Shown here: piece after piece, positions 14,692 to 23,568 of the stretch | How the letters are laid out: each line of letters starts with the position of its first letter | Numbering within the stretch: position 1 is the first letter of the stretch | Source of the DNA: Patescibacteria group bacterium | GTDB lineage: Bacteria; Patescibacteriota; Patescibacteriia; Patescibacteriales; UBA12465 | Direction of reading: 5' to 3' | DNA length: 43,268 nucleotides | NCBI GenBank assembly: GCA_029982795.1 | Contig: JARRBY010000003.1 | Location: 1-43,268 of the forward strand | Program-made: the position numbers and the translations under genes | Notes under the pieces: generated by a model | What the model was told of the DNA's origin: nothing | Seen by the model: the letters and a program-made list of their open reading frames with translations, nothing else | Database searches by the model: none

Positions 14692-15123
14692 ATGCGTAAA
14701 AAAACTTTAGCTTTTATTGAAATTGCTTTAATTATAATTTTTATTTTTATTCTTCTTCTTTTTTCTTTATGGCTTTTAGAGCAGGGGAAAATAAGGGCTA
14801 ATGATGCGAAAAAGATAGCTGATGTAAAAGAAATACAGAGTGCTTTAGCTTTATATTTTCATGAAAATAATGATTATCCTGACATACTGGAAAGTAATAA
14901 TGCTTTACAAAGTCGAACAACAATTTATCTTGATATTGTTCCTGAAGCACCTATAAGCAAGGGGGAATGTGCTTCTTTTGGCTATAATTACCAAAGAAAT
15001 ATTGAACAAGAAGGGAATCCGTCCTATACTTTAGAGTACTGTCTTAGTCAAGCGTCAGCTGATATTCCAGCTGGAATAAATACGGCAACACCAGCTGGTT
15101 TAAGTTTAAGAAAAATTGATTAA
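14692..15123 (+). CDS. Pseudopilin-like protein with degenerate leader
   Basis: A 143-residue protein with an N-terminal hydrophobic helix (residues 6-30) followed by the amphipathic ANDAKKIADVKEIQSALALYF stretch and NDYP, typical of patescibacterial type IV pilin or type II secretion pseudopilins. The usual prepilin cleavage motif GFTLIE is replaced by AFIEI, with no Gly at -1 and a two-residue shorter gap to Glu, so processing by prepilin peptidase is doubtful. Two cysteines (in GECASF and EYCLS) could form a disulfide. The structured leader at 14380-14675 probably controls it. The malic enzyme gene starts 8 nt after the stop. Confidence 0.72.
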   Translation: MRKKTLAFIEIALIIIFIFILLLFSLWLLEQGKIRANDAKKIADVKEIQSALALYFHENNDYPDILESNNALQSRTTIYLDIVPEAPISKGECASFGYNYQRNIEQEGNPSYTLEYCLSQASADIPAGINTATPAGLSLRKID

Positions 15124-15130
15124 TTTAAAT

Positions 15131-16270
15131 ATGGATATATACGAAAGGGCACTTAAATTACATAAAGAAAAAAAAGGAAAATTGGAGATAAAAAGCAAAG
15201 TTAAGATTAATGATAAAAATGATTTATCTTTAGCTTATAGCCCAGGGGTAGCCGCTGTATCTCGATTAATTGCGAGTGATAAAAAAAGTGCCTATACGCA
15301 CACTAATAAAGGTAATACTATTGCTGTGATTAGTGATGGGAGTGCTATTTTAGGCTTAGGTAATTTAGGGGCTTTAGCCGCTATCCCCGTAATGGAAGGA
15401 AAATGTGTTTTATTTAAGGAATTTGCCAATATTGATGCGATACCCATTTGCCTTGATACTCAGGATAGTGAAGAAATTATTAAAACTATTAAATATTTAG
15501 CACCAAATTATGGCGGAATTAATTTAGAAGATATAGCGGCTCCTCGTTGTTTTGAAATTGAGGCAAGATTAAAAAAAGAGTTAAATATTCCTGTTATGCA
15601 TGATGATCAACACGGTACGGCGGCAGTGGTATTAGCGGGTTTAATTAATGCTTTAAAAATTAAAAATATAAGTTACAGGGAGGCAAAAATTATTATTAAT
15701 GGGGCTGGTGCGGCTGGTTTAGCAATTGCAGATTTACTTATTAAATATGGTTTTTCTCAACTTATTGTACTTGATAGTAAAGGGGTGATACATGAGGGTC
15801 GCAGTGATTTAAATTTAGTTAAAGAAAAAATTGCAAAACTTACCAATCCGGAAAAAAAGAAAGGGGGCTTAGCTGAGGTTATTAAAAATACGGATGTTTT
15901 TATTGGTGTTAGTCAGGGTAAAGTTTTAACTAGAGAAATGATACTTAGTATGAGAGAAAAACCGGTTATATTTGCGCTTGCTAATCCTGAGCCAGAAATT
16001 ATGCCTGAAGTAGCCAAAGCGGCCGGCGCTTTTATTGTTGCTACTGGACGCAGTGATTATCCTAATCAAATTAATAATGTGCTTGCTTTTCCCGGTATTT
16101 TTCGAGGGGCTTTAGATAATAAAGTTGATCAAATTACCGATGAAATGTTGATTCAAGCTGCAAAAAATTTAGCTAGTTTAGTTAGCACGCCTACTCCTAA
16201 TGAGATTTTACCCAACCCATTTGATAAGCGGGTAGTTGTCGCTGTATCTAAAGCTATAAAAGTGTTATAA
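15131..16270 (+). CDS. NAD(P)-dependent malic enzyme
   Basis: Oxidatively decarboxylates malate to pyruvate and CO2, making NAD(P)H. It is 379 residues if begun at the ATG at 15131. The in-frame ATG at 15116 would overlap the upstream gene. This is the short bacterial form. Motifs seen are SLAYSPGVAAVSR (malic N-terminal domain, Tyr catalytic), NTIAVISDGSAILGLGNLG, MEGKCVLFKEF, the metal-site region EDIAAPRCFEIE, PVMHDDQHGTAAV and a Rossmann GAGAAG near the middle. It supplies pyruvate for fermentation and fits with the acetate kinase and hydrogenase genes. Whether NAD or NADP is preferred cannot be told. Confidence 0.92.
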   Translation: MDIYERALKLHKEKKGKLEIKSKVKINDKNDLSLAYSPGVAAVSRLIASDKKSAYTHTNKGNTIAVISDGSAILGLGNLGALAAIPVMEGKCVLFKEFANIDAIPICLDTQDSEEIIKTIKYLAPNYGGINLEDIAAPRCFEIEARLKKELNIPVMHDDQHGTAAVVLAGLINALKIKNISYREAKIIINGAGAAGLAIADLLIKYGFSQLIVLDSKGVIHEGRSDLNLVKEKIAKLTNPEKKKGGLAEVIKNTDVFIGVSQGKVLTREMILSMREKPVIFALANPEPEIMPEVAKAAGAFIVATGRSDYPNQINNVLAFPGIFRGALDNKVDQITDEMLIQAAKNLASLVSTPTPNEILPNPFDKRVVVAVSKAIKVL

Positions 16271-16308
16271 TTTTAAAAAAGCGTTAACTTTATTAATTAT
16301 TAATTTAT

Positions 16309-17232
16309 ATGAGAAAAAAAATTATTTTTTTATTAATTTTTATCTTCGTCTTTACCCTCGTGGTAGCGACACCGATGTTAGCCGAAGATAATGAAAACGA
16401 AACATCTGTTACTGCGACTGAACAAGCGACTTCGTCGCTAGAAAAGATAATATCACCTGATCAAATTCCTTTGTTTAGAAATATTATTAAAAGAGGTAAA
16501 GATTTATATGGCGTCAGACTTAAGACACAAATAAATGCTGATGCTAAACTTCAGGTTAGAGAAGAACAAAAAAATCGGATTTTAGAGAAAATTCCTGCAC
16601 CGCAATTTGTAGGTATGTATGAAAATGTTAGACAAGTTGGTAATGCTTTGTGGGGTTATAGGAAAGATAATTACAGTGAAAACAAAGATGATAAGATTTT
16701 ATCTAATCAAAATATTGCTGATCGTTTAGAAGAGTTAAAAACGGAAATTCATATTCAATCCCCTTCAGATTTAAGCATGTTTACCAATATTAGAAAGACA
16801 GCTGATGGTAAAATGTTTGGTATTTTAAAGGATTTAAAAAATATTCCAGAAAAATATCAAAATGCAATAAAATCTAAAGAATTTTCACCAATCACAGAAA
16901 TGGAAAGAACTTGTGTTGTAGAGGCTATTTCGGAAAAAGATGAAGCTTTACAAGCTAATAACTCACAATTTATCAATAACTTAAATAATAGTATTGAAGT
17001 TAGAAGCAAGTGTCAGGTGTCAGCTCTAAATCAAGATGAAGTAGTACAAAAAGAGGCATTCTTAGCTTGTAATCGTGAGTTTCAAGCTAGTCAGGAACAA
17101 TTTAAAGAACAGGCTAGAGAAGAACAGGAGTTAGTTTGGAAAAATTATAAAGAGGCGTTAGTTAAATGTCGACCTCAATCTAGTACTAGCACGCCAATAA
17201 TAATTGAAGATGGTGGAATTAATATTTACTAG
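16309..17232 (+). CDS. Secreted hypothetical protein
   Basis: A 307-residue protein with a clear signal peptide (residues 1-25, ending MLA). The mature part is predicted to be mostly helical, with two related halves around FRNIIKRGKDLYGV and FTNIRKTADGKMFGI, and a C-terminal coiled stretch rich in Gln and Glu with four cysteines after residue 200. No known domain is recognised. A surface or wall role is inferred from the signal peptide only. It ends at the bidirectional hairpin at 17262-17289. Confidence 0.7.
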   Translation: MRKKIIFLLIFIFVFTLVVATPMLAEDNENETSVTATEQATSSLEKIISPDQIPLFRNIIKRGKDLYGVRLKTQINADAKLQVREEQKNRILEKIPAPQFVGMYENVRQVGNALWGYRKDNYSENKDDKILSNQNIADRLEELKTEIHIQSPSDLSMFTNIRKTADGKMFGILKDLKNIPEKYQNAIKSKEFSPITEMERTCVVEAISEKDEALQANNSQFINNLNNSIEVRSKCQVSALNQDEVVQKEAFLACNREFQASQEQFKEQAREEQELVWKNYKEALVKCRPQSSTSTPIIIEDGGINIY

Positions 17233-17261
17233 TATATTGAAATAGAATTCAAATAGATAAG

Positions 17262-17289
17262 AAAAAAGGCCTTCTTGTTGAAGGCCTTT
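17262..17289. terminator. Bidirectional terminator
   Basis: AAAGGCCTTC / GAAGGCCTTT perfect 10-bp stem, 5-nt loop. The uninterrupted T run is on the minus strand, so it suits the small minus-strand gene at 17296-17454 better than the plus-strand gene. Confidence 0.88.
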
Positions 17290-17295
17290 GATTTG

Positions 17296-17454
17296 TTATT
17301 GGGGCAAGCTGATAAGAGCTAATGAATCTTTGATAATAGTCAAAATATTGACCAATATCTCATTAGCAATATATCCAGCTTGTGGAGGGAAAAGCCATTT
17401 CAAAACGAAAATGAAAAATAAAATCGTGATGAAATTGTTAAGAATTCTAAACAT
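17296..17454 (-). CDS. 52-residue small membrane peptide
   Basis: A small open frame on the minus strand ending 6 nt before a terminator with its T run on that strand. The peptide has a hydrophobic N-terminal segment (about residues 4-22), FPPQAGY, then an amphipathic or hydrophobic helix to the end. Size and hydrophobicity recall type I toxin-like or accessory membrane peptides, but no family is recognised and no antisense RNA was identified. No firm promoter is visible. The sequence just upstream contains a GC-rich hairpin CGACA / TGTCG at 17498-17513. Bases 17514-17659 hold only A/T-rich non-coding sequence. Confidence 0.45.
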   Translation of the reverse strand: MFRILNNFITILFFIFVLKWLFPPQAGYIANEILVNILTIIKDSLALISLPQ

Positions 17455-17659
17455 ATGTTTAAAATTAGAGGTAAAAAATTTAATTATTTTCTACCCCCGA
17501 CAAAGCGATGTCGCAAAGGCTTTTCCTATATATATTTAAAGAACTATTATAATAATATATTTACATATTTTAGTAAAAGAGTCAAGGTCTTGGGTTTTAT
17601 ATACATTTTGTTATATACTATTAATATAATTAATTTTAATTAGTAATTAACTTTATATT

Positions 17660-19870
17660 ATGAGTGCTAAAAATTATTTAAGAATTTTACAAGGAGGTAT
17701 TGTTTTATCACTTTTGGTAGTATTATTAGTGTTTCCTAGCTTATTATTTCCTTATATCAGCTCTAAACAATTGGTCTTTAATATTTTAATGGAACTTCTT
17801 TTAGCTGTCTGGTTAGTTTTTATTTGGAAGTATCCTTCTTATCGACCGAAATTAAATTTTTTAGTTTATAGTTTAAGTGCTTACCTATTGGTTATTTTTC
17901 TTTCTTCTATTTTTGGAGTTGATTTTAATTTAAGTTTCTGGGGAGACGTTGAAAGAATGTTAGGTTTTTTTCATATTTTACATTTCTTTATTTTCTTTAT
18001 TATTTTAATTTCTGTTTTCCGCCAAGAAAAAGACTGGCACTTTTTACTTAACTTTTCTCTTATGGTTGCTACGGTGGTTGCTTTAATAGGCCTATTGGGA
18101 GATAAACCCTATAGTACGATTGGTAATACAACTTATGTAAGTGGTTATATTATTTTTAATTTGTTTTTTGCTGCTATTTTGTTTTTTCGTAATCAGTCTG
18201 CTTGGCGCTATGCTTATTTAGTGCCTATTTTTCTTCTTTTATTACAATTTAAGGAAATGCGAACCTCTGGTGCTATTATTGGTTTAGGGATTAGTTTGTT
18301 AGTAGCTTTAGTTTTAATAGGTGTGTTGCATAAAAATAAGAGGCTTAAAATTACTTTATTTTCTTTCGTTGGTATTGCGATTTTAACCTTAATTTTTATC
18401 TTTTCTCAGCAACAAGCTACTTGGTTTCAAAATAGTTTTTTAAAAAACTTAACTAGTCAAAAGGCAACTTTTCAAACTCGTCTTTTATCTTGGCAGAGTG
18501 CGGCTAAAGCCTTTCCGGAACACCCGATACTCGGTACCGGTTTTGGTAACTATGCTATTATTTTTGATAAGTATTTTAATCCAGTTTTTTTTAATTATGA
18601 TAAAAATGAAACTTATTTTGATAGGGCGCATAATAATTTGATTGACATTGCTTCAACAACGGGAATTTTAGGGTTAATTTCCTATCTCGCTATATTTGTC
18701 TTTGTTGCTTACTATATTATAACTCTTTGGCGTCGTCAGGGTTGGCATATTGATAATAGTGCTCAAGGGCGAAAAAATCTGGAATTAGTTATATTAACAG
18801 CTCTATTTATTGCTTATTTTATTCAAAATTTAGCTGTTTTTGATTCGCTTGTTACTTATATGGGTTTAATGATGGCGCTTGGTTTAATTTATTATCTTTA
18901 TGAAAATAGCAAAGCAAATACTTTTCTAAATGAACCGGATAATAAAGAAAAAAAGGGGGAGGGCTGGTTTTTAACAGGAACTTTAATTTTGGCCTTAATT
19001 GTTATAAATCAATATAATTTAAAGCCTTGGCGCACTTTAGAAGGAGTTATTACGGGTTATACAAAATTAGTTTCGGGTGAAGTGATAGATGGCTTGGATG
19101 TTTTTCACGACAGTTTACAAGCTGGTCCACTTGATCGGGATGGACGTTCTTCTTTATTAAACTTAATTATATCAAATCCCATTATTCTCACTTCCTTTAC
19201 CGAAGAAAGGGCTAAAACTGAATTTTCTTATCTTGAATCACTGGCTTTAAAAAATTTAGAATATAATCCACAAGATAGTTTATTTCTTCTGCAAACTGCT
19301 CAATTATATGATTTAGGGGCGAGAGTTTTTGCTGAAGATGAGGAGTTAAAAAATAAGTATATTGATTTAGCCCTTAATTATGTGGAAAGAGCGATAGCTT
19401 CAAGTCCGGGACGTATTCCAATTTATTTTGTTAAAGCGCAAATTTTAAGTTTTAAAGGTGATAATGATGCCGCTTTAGAAATTTTAGAATATGCAGCGTC
19501 ATTAAATTCTGATTACGCTGATACTAATTGTCGTTTAGCGCCCTTATATAAAGAACTTGATCGGCAGAGTGATGCTCTTAACGCTTATTATAATTGCATT
19601 GATAATGGGGCAACTAGCAAATTAGGCGGAGTTAATTCTTTAATTGAAGCGGCTGAATTTTTAGTGGAAAATGAGGAGTATGAGCGCTCTATAGTAGTTT
19701 TAGAAAAATTAGTTGAAACTTATGACAGTGATCCTAACATGTGGTTTAATTTAGCTCAATTATATTTACTGGTAGAAAATGATGAAATAAAGGCTAGGGA
19801 AGCAGCTAATAAGGCTATAGTTTTAGACCCTAGTTTTGTAACGAAGACGGAAATGTTGTTTTCTGATTGA
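17660..19870 (+). CDS. O-antigen ligase/polymerase-like protein with TPR tail
   Basis: A 736-residue integral membrane protein with about a dozen TM segments in residues 10-465, followed by a soluble C-terminal region (about 480-736) of tetratricopeptide-like repeats. The Wzy/WaaL signature region is near residues 275-345: RLLSWQSAAKAFPEHPILG, TGFGNY, then AHNNLIDIASTTGILGL, including the characteristic His-Asn after the long extracytoplasmic loop. Such proteins polymerise or ligate lipid-linked glycans, and here the product would be a surface polysaccharide or glycoprotein. The fusion to TPR repeats is common in patescibacterial members. It is monocistronic, with a terminator at 19901-19928. 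Confidence 0.88.
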   Translation: MSAKNYLRILQGGIVLSLLVVLLVFPSLLFPYISSKQLVFNILMELLLAVWLVFIWKYPSYRPKLNFLVYSLSAYLLVIFLSSIFGVDFNLSFWGDVERMLGFFHILHFFIFFIILISVFRQEKDWHFLLNFSLMVATVVALIGLLGDKPYSTIGNTTYVSGYIIFNLFFAAILFFRNQSAWRYAYLVPIFLLLLQFKEMRTSGAIIGLGISLLVALVLIGVLHKNKRLKITLFSFVGIAILTLIFIFSQQQATWFQNSFLKNLTSQKATFQTRLLSWQSAAKAFPEHPILGTGFGNYAIIFDKYFNPVFFNYDKNETYFDRAHNNLIDIASTTGILGLISYLAIFVFVAYYIITLWRRQGWHIDNSAQGRKNLELVILTALFIAYFIQNLAVFDSLVTYMGLMMALGLIYYLYENSKANTFLNEPDNKEKKGEGWFLTGTLILALIVINQYNLKPWRTLEGVITGYTKLVSGEVIDGLDVFHDSLQAGPLDRDGRSSLLNLIISNPIILTSFTEERAKTEFSYLESLALKNLEYNPQDSLFLLQTAQLYDLGARVFAEDEELKNKYIDLALNYVERAIASSPGRIPIYFVKAQILSFKGDNDAALEILEYAASLNSDYADTNCRLAPLYKELDRQSDALNAYYNCIDNGATSKLGGVNSLIEAAEFLVENEEYERSIVVLEKLVETYDSDPNMWFNLAQLYLLVENDEIKAREAANKAIVLDPSFVTKTEMLFSD

Positions 19871-19900
19871 TAATTATTTTTCTTCTTACTTTATAAATCA

Positions 19901-19928
19901 ATCCAACTTGAAAAAGTTGGATTTTTTT
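19901..19928 (+). terminator. Terminator
   Basis: ATCCAACTT / AAGTTGGAT, 9-bp stem with a 4-nt GAAA-type loop and T7. Confidence 0.92.
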
Positions 19929-19944
19929 ATAAAAAATAAAAACG

Positions 19945-19953
19945 TGCTATAAT
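19945..19953 (+). promoter_or_regulatory. Extended -10 promoter of the GAPDH gene
   Basis: TGC-TATAAT with no clear -35. The expected start near 19960 gives a 38-nt A/T leader. Confidence 0.5.
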
Positions 19954-19997
19954 AAATAAATAAGAAATTTTTATTTATTAATTTTATAGTTTTATTT

Positions 19998-21011
19998 ATG
20001 CAAAAAATAAATATCGCAATAAACGGCTTTGGCCGTATTGGTCGCAGTGCTTTAAAAATAATTGTTGATTGCTTTCCCAACATAAATATAGTTGCCATTA
20101 ATGATTTAGCTGATGTAGAAATTTTAGCGCATTTGCTTCGCTTTGATTCGGTTTATGGTAATTATAACAAATCAGTCAGTTACAGTGATAACAAGTTAAT
20201 TGTTGATAAAAAGAAAATTCCGGTTTTTGCTAGCAAAGATCCAAGCCAGCTTCCGTGGCAGCAATTAAAAGTTGATGTGGTGCTTGAGTGTACCGGCGTA
20301 TTTCGTGATAAAGAAGCGCTTAGTTTGCACCTTAAAGCTGGCGCTAAGAAGGTGATTCTTTCCGCTCCCGCTAAAGGCAAGGGGGTGAAAATGATAGTTC
20401 TGGGCGTAAATGAGAAAAAAATCTTAAAGGGAGATGACTTAATTTCTTGCGCTTCTTGCACTACTAATTGTTTAGCGCCGGCAACAGAAATAATTAGACA
20501 AAAATTTGGTATTAAAAAAGCTTTAATGACTACAATTCATGCTTATACGGCTAATCAAAATATAGTTGATGGCCCCAGTAAAGATAAACGTCGTGCTCGT
20601 GCCGGGGCTTTGAATATAGTGCCAACAACTACAGGAGCAGCCATTGCTACCACTGAAGTTATTCCTCAATTAAAGAATAATTTTGATGGCATGTCGGTAC
20701 GTGTACCGGTGCCAGTTGGCTCTTTGGTTGATGCTGTTTATATTTTAAAGAAAAAGACAACGGTGGCTGAAGTTAATGAGGTGTTAACAAAGGCCGCCGC
20801 GGGAAAGTTAAAAGGAATTATGGCTGTTACTCATGAGGAAATTGTATCTTCTGATATAATTGGGAATACCAACAGTACCATTATTGACGCTGCTTCAACT
20901 AAGGTTTTAGGAGGTGATATGCTAAAACTTATCTCTTGGTATGATAATGAGTGGGGATACTCTAATCGTTTAGTAGAGCTTGCTCTTTTAACCGCTAAAT
21001 TTATTAAATAA
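19998..21011 (+). CDS. gap: Glyceraldehyde-3-phosphate dehydrogenase
   Basis: Glycolytic enzyme oxidising glyceraldehyde 3-phosphate to 1,3-bisphosphoglycerate with NAD. The 337 residues match the usual length. The N-terminal INGFGRIGR Rossmann motif is followed by AINDL, whose Asp favours NAD over NADP. The catalytic cysteine is C154 in SCTTNC. Phosphate-binding elements TTTGAA and the RVPVPVGS stretch, and the C-terminal WYDNEWGYSNR, are present. It heads a run of redox genes (SDR, NuoF-like, hydrogenase) on the same strand with gaps of 1-16 nt, suggesting co-transcription and NADH re-oxidation by the downstream gene products. Confidence 0.96.
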   Translation: MQKINIAINGFGRIGRSALKIIVDCFPNINIVAINDLADVEILAHLLRFDSVYGNYNKSVSYSDNKLIVDKKKIPVFASKDPSQLPWQQLKVDVVLECTGVFRDKEALSLHLKAGAKKVILSAPAKGKGVKMIVLGVNEKKILKGDDLISCASCTTNCLAPATEIIRQKFGIKKALMTTIHAYTANQNIVDGPSKDKRRARAGALNIVPTTTGAAIATTEVIPQLKNNFDGMSVRVPVPVGSLVDAVYILKKKTTVAEVNEVLTKAAAGKLKGIMAVTHEEIVSSDIIGNTNSTIIDAASTKVLGGDMLKLISWYDNEWGYSNRLVELALLTAKFIK

Positions 21012-21027
21012 TTAAAAGATAAAAAAT

Positions 21028-21765
21028 ATGATGTTAAAAAATAAAGTAGCGATAGTAACCGGTGCTGCTTCGGGAATTGGACGAGCAATTGCTGATTTAT
21101 TTGTTAGCGAAGGTGCTAAGGTGATCTACTCTGATATTCATAAGAACCTGACTGGTTTTAAAACAAGTGCAAAAAAGGCAATTTATGTACCTTGTGATGT
21201 TTCCAATCAGGCAGAAGTAAAGGCTTTGGTAGCAAAAGCCAAGGAGATTTATAAGGGTTTGGATATTATGGTTAATAATGCTGGTGTTGGTGGATCAGGG
21301 GGGATTTTAGAAGTTTCGGCTGATGATTTTGACAGAACTCTTAAAATTAATTTATATGGAGTTTTTTATGGTACTCAGATTGCAGCTCAAACTATGAAAG
21401 CTGCTAAAACAAAGGGTAATATTATTAATATTTCATCTATTTTAGGAACGGTTGGGATGGAACAATCCTTAGCTTATTGCACTTCCAAGGGTGGAGTTGA
21501 ACAATTAACAAGAGCGGCTGCCTTAGATTTAGCTACACTGGGTATTCGGGTTAATGCAATTGCTCCCGCTTTTATTAAAACAAAGATGACGGAAGGCATT
21601 TTACATGATAAAAAATTTAATCAGATGATAGTTAATAATACTCCGCTTGGTTATGTGGGCGAGCCGAAAGATATAGCAAATGCGGCCCTTTATTTAGCGA
21701 GCGATAAGGCAAAGTATATTACCGGTAGTACTCTGCGTGTTGATGGAGGTTGGACTATACACTAA
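21028..21765 (+). CDS. Short-chain dehydrogenase/reductase
   Basis: A 245-residue classical SDR. The cofactor motif TGAASGIG, NNAG, the catalytic Ser in NISSIL and the YCTSK catalytic Tyr-Lys pair are all present, and the C-terminal TGSTLRVDGG is typical of the FabG-like branch. YSD after the second strand places Asp in the cofactor pocket, favouring NAD(H). The substrate cannot be told. Position between GAPDH and the NuoF-like gene suggests a fermentative reductase, but 3-oxoacyl-ACP reductase activity is equally possible. The start may be either of two adjacent ATGs at 21028 and 21031. Confidence 0.88.
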   Translation: MMLKNKVAIVTGAASGIGRAIADLFVSEGAKVIYSDIHKNLTGFKTSAKKAIYVPCDVSNQAEVKALVAKAKEIYKGLDIMVNNAGVGGSGGILEVSADDFDRTLKINLYGVFYGTQIAAQTMKAAKTKGNIINISSILGTVGMEQSLAYCTSKGGVEQLTRAAALDLATLGIRVNAIAPAFIKTKMTEGILHDKKFNQMIVNNTPLGYVGEPKDIANAALYLASDKAKYITGSTLRVDGGWTIH

Positions 21766-21766
21766 A

Positions 21767-22807
21767 ATGACAAATTTAGCGTTAATAAAAAAAATAGAAG
21801 AATCAGGGTTAACTGGTCGGGGTGGTGGTTCTTTTTCGGTTGCAAAAAAATGGCAATTAGTGAAAAAAAATTTAAAGGGTAATAATCCGGGATATATTAT
21901 TATAAATGGCGCTGAAGGTGAGCCGGAAGTAAAAAAAGATGGTTATTTATTAGCGCAAGAAACAGAATCAGTTATAGCCGGGGTTTATTATGCTTTTCTC
22001 TATTTAGGGAAAAAAAATGTTAAGGCAATTTATTTCTATTTAAATCCAATATATTTTAAAAAATATAGAGCAAGAATTGAAAAAGTATTAAAGAATAGTT
22101 TGTATAAAGAATTGGCAAAAAAAGTGATTTTTTATAAAAAATCGGAAGAGAGTGGTTATATTGGCGGGGAAGAGAGTGTGGTAATAAATATTATAAGCGG
22201 CAAAAAAGCTCAGCCAAACCAGAGACCGCCATTTCCAGTTGAAATTGGTTTATTTGAAAAACCAACTCTAATTAATAATGTTGAGACTTTTTATAATATC
22301 GCTTTAATTGCTACAGGTGTTTACGATAACAAACGGCTTTATACTTTAGCGGGAGCTTGTCGTCATAAAGGAGTGTATAATTTACCCGCTACTATGAGTA
22401 TCGCTGATGTTCTGCAGGCCACTGATAATTATCCCGATTTTCCTTTTTTTGTTATTGCCGGTGGTGGAGTTTGTGGAGAAGTTTTAGATGAAAATCAACT
22501 TTTAGCCGGGGTGGAAGGTTCGGGTTTGATTATGATTTTTGATCATCGTCAAACTGATTATGATAAGTTGCTTAATTATTGGTTACGATTTTATAAAAAC
22601 CAAAGTTGTGGTTTATGTACTCCTTGTCGTGAAGGTAGTTATCGTTTGCATGAATTAGCTAAGGAAAAAAAGATTAAGGAGGAAAAATTTATTGATCTTT
22701 TAGACAATTTAGAACAAAGTACTTTTTGTGCTCTAGGTTCTTCTTTAACCTATACGGTGAAAAGTTATTTAGAAAATATTTATTTTAAATATAAAAAATA
22801 TGACTGA
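21767..22807 (+). CDS. NuoF-like NADH-binding flavoprotein (HydB/HoxF type)
   Basis: A 346-residue homologue of the 51-kDa NADH-oxidising subunit. The ATG at 21767, 1 nt after the SDR stop, gives the natural start at the family's core. Residues show GRGGGSFSVAKKW (FMN/NADH loop), GAEGEPEVKKDGYLL, IGGEESVV, RPPFPVEIGLFEKP with NNVET, and the 4Fe-4S site CGLCTPCREG with a later Cys in TFCALG. The N-terminal thioredoxin-like and C-terminal ferredoxin domains of many HydB proteins are absent, and no NuoE/HydC gene is near. It probably passes electrons between NADH and the hydrogenase encoded two genes downstream. The last 8 bases overlap the next gene. Confidence 0.9.
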   Translation: MTNLALIKKIEESGLTGRGGGSFSVAKKWQLVKKNLKGNNPGYIIINGAEGEPEVKKDGYLLAQETESVIAGVYYAFLYLGKKNVKAIYFYLNPIYFKKYRARIEKVLKNSLYKELAKKVIFYKKSEESGYIGGEESVVINIISGKKAQPNQRPPFPVEIGLFEKPTLINNVETFYNIALIATGVYDNKRLYTLAGACRHKGVYNLPATMSIADVLQATDNYPDFPFFVIAGGGVCGEVLDENQLLAGVEGSGLIMIFDHRQTDYDKLLNYWLRFYKNQSCGLCTPCREGSYRLHELAKEKKIKEEKFIDLLDNLEQSTFCALGSSLTYTVKSYLENIYFKYKKYD

Positions 22808-23564
22808 AGAAAAAAATGAAATTACTGTTCAACCGGTTGATAAAAAAAAGGAATTACCCTCTTTTTTTAGCAGTTTAGAAAGGGCAACTAAATTATGGTG
22901 GAAACATTTAAAAAAAATTGTTTTAATTTATTTAGAAGGGCTTAAATTAGCCTTAATTCCTTTACTTATTTTGCTTTCAATAATAGTTTTGGATTTTAAT
23001 TTATTTAGTGAGCGGTTTTCTTTAGCTTGGCTTGATTTAGTTTTATTTGTGGCCTCTTTTCTATTAACCTTTTACTTTTTTTCACGAGCGGAGATTGCTA
23101 TTTTCCTTTTTATAAAAAATGGTTTTAAAGGTGAAGCCAAAACTTTGTTTAAAAAAACACGTCCTTTATTTTGGCCCTATTTTTGGCTGGGTTTATTAAC
23201 CTTTATTTTAATTTTTTTATGGAGCCTGCTTTTAATTATTCCCGGTTTAATATTTAGCGCTTATTATGTTTTAGCGGTGTATGCTTTTTTCAGTGAAGGA
23301 AAAAAAGGTTGGTCGGCTATTTCGCGAAGCAAATTTTTAGTAAATGGTTATTTTTGGCCCATATTTGGACGTTTCCTTTTTTTCTTCATTTTAGCTTATT
23401 TGTTTGGTAGTATTATTGACATCCCTCAATCAGTTTTAACTGAAGATAGTGTGATGTTTAAAACTTGGGATTTGATTGAACAAGTTATTATTACTTTAGT
23501 GATTCCTATTTTCATTATTTTCTTTTACGACGTTTATGATTTCTTAGCTAAGAGCAAAAAATAA
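22800..23564 (+). CDS. Multi-pass membrane protein in the hydrogenase cluster
   Basis: A 254-residue protein with a polar N-terminal tail of about 45 residues and five or six TM segments. The central LLIIPGLIFSAYY, followed by FFSEGKKGWSAISRSK and the LVNGYFWPIF segment, resembles membrane domains of the DUF975 / glycerophosphodiester-phosphodiesterase membrane type, whose role is unknown. It overlaps the NuoF-like gene by 8 bp and ends 4 nt before the hydrogenase gene, so translation is probably coupled. It could anchor the complex at the membrane, or be an unrelated passenger. No ion-channel or quinone motifs are seen. Confidence 0.72.
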   Translation: MTEEKNEITVQPVDKKKELPSFFSSLERATKLWWKHLKKIVLIYLEGLKLALIPLLILLSIIVLDFNLFSERFSLAWLDLVLFVASFLLTFYFFSRAEIAIFLFIKNGFKGEAKTLFKKTRPLFWPYFWLGLLTFILIFLWSLLLIIPGLIFSAYYVLAVYAFFSEGKKGWSAISRSKFLVNGYFWPIFGRFLFFFILAYLFGSIIDIPQSVLTEDSVMFKTWDLIEQVIITLVIPIFIIFFYDVYDFLAKSKK

Positions 23565-23568
23565 GAAC

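Noticed and set aside
17288-17643. Two plus-strand open frames in the gap after the secreted protein
   Set aside because: They lack a good start context, have poor codon texture and run through the minus-strand peptide and the GC-rich hairpin. The minus-strand reading fits the terminator better.
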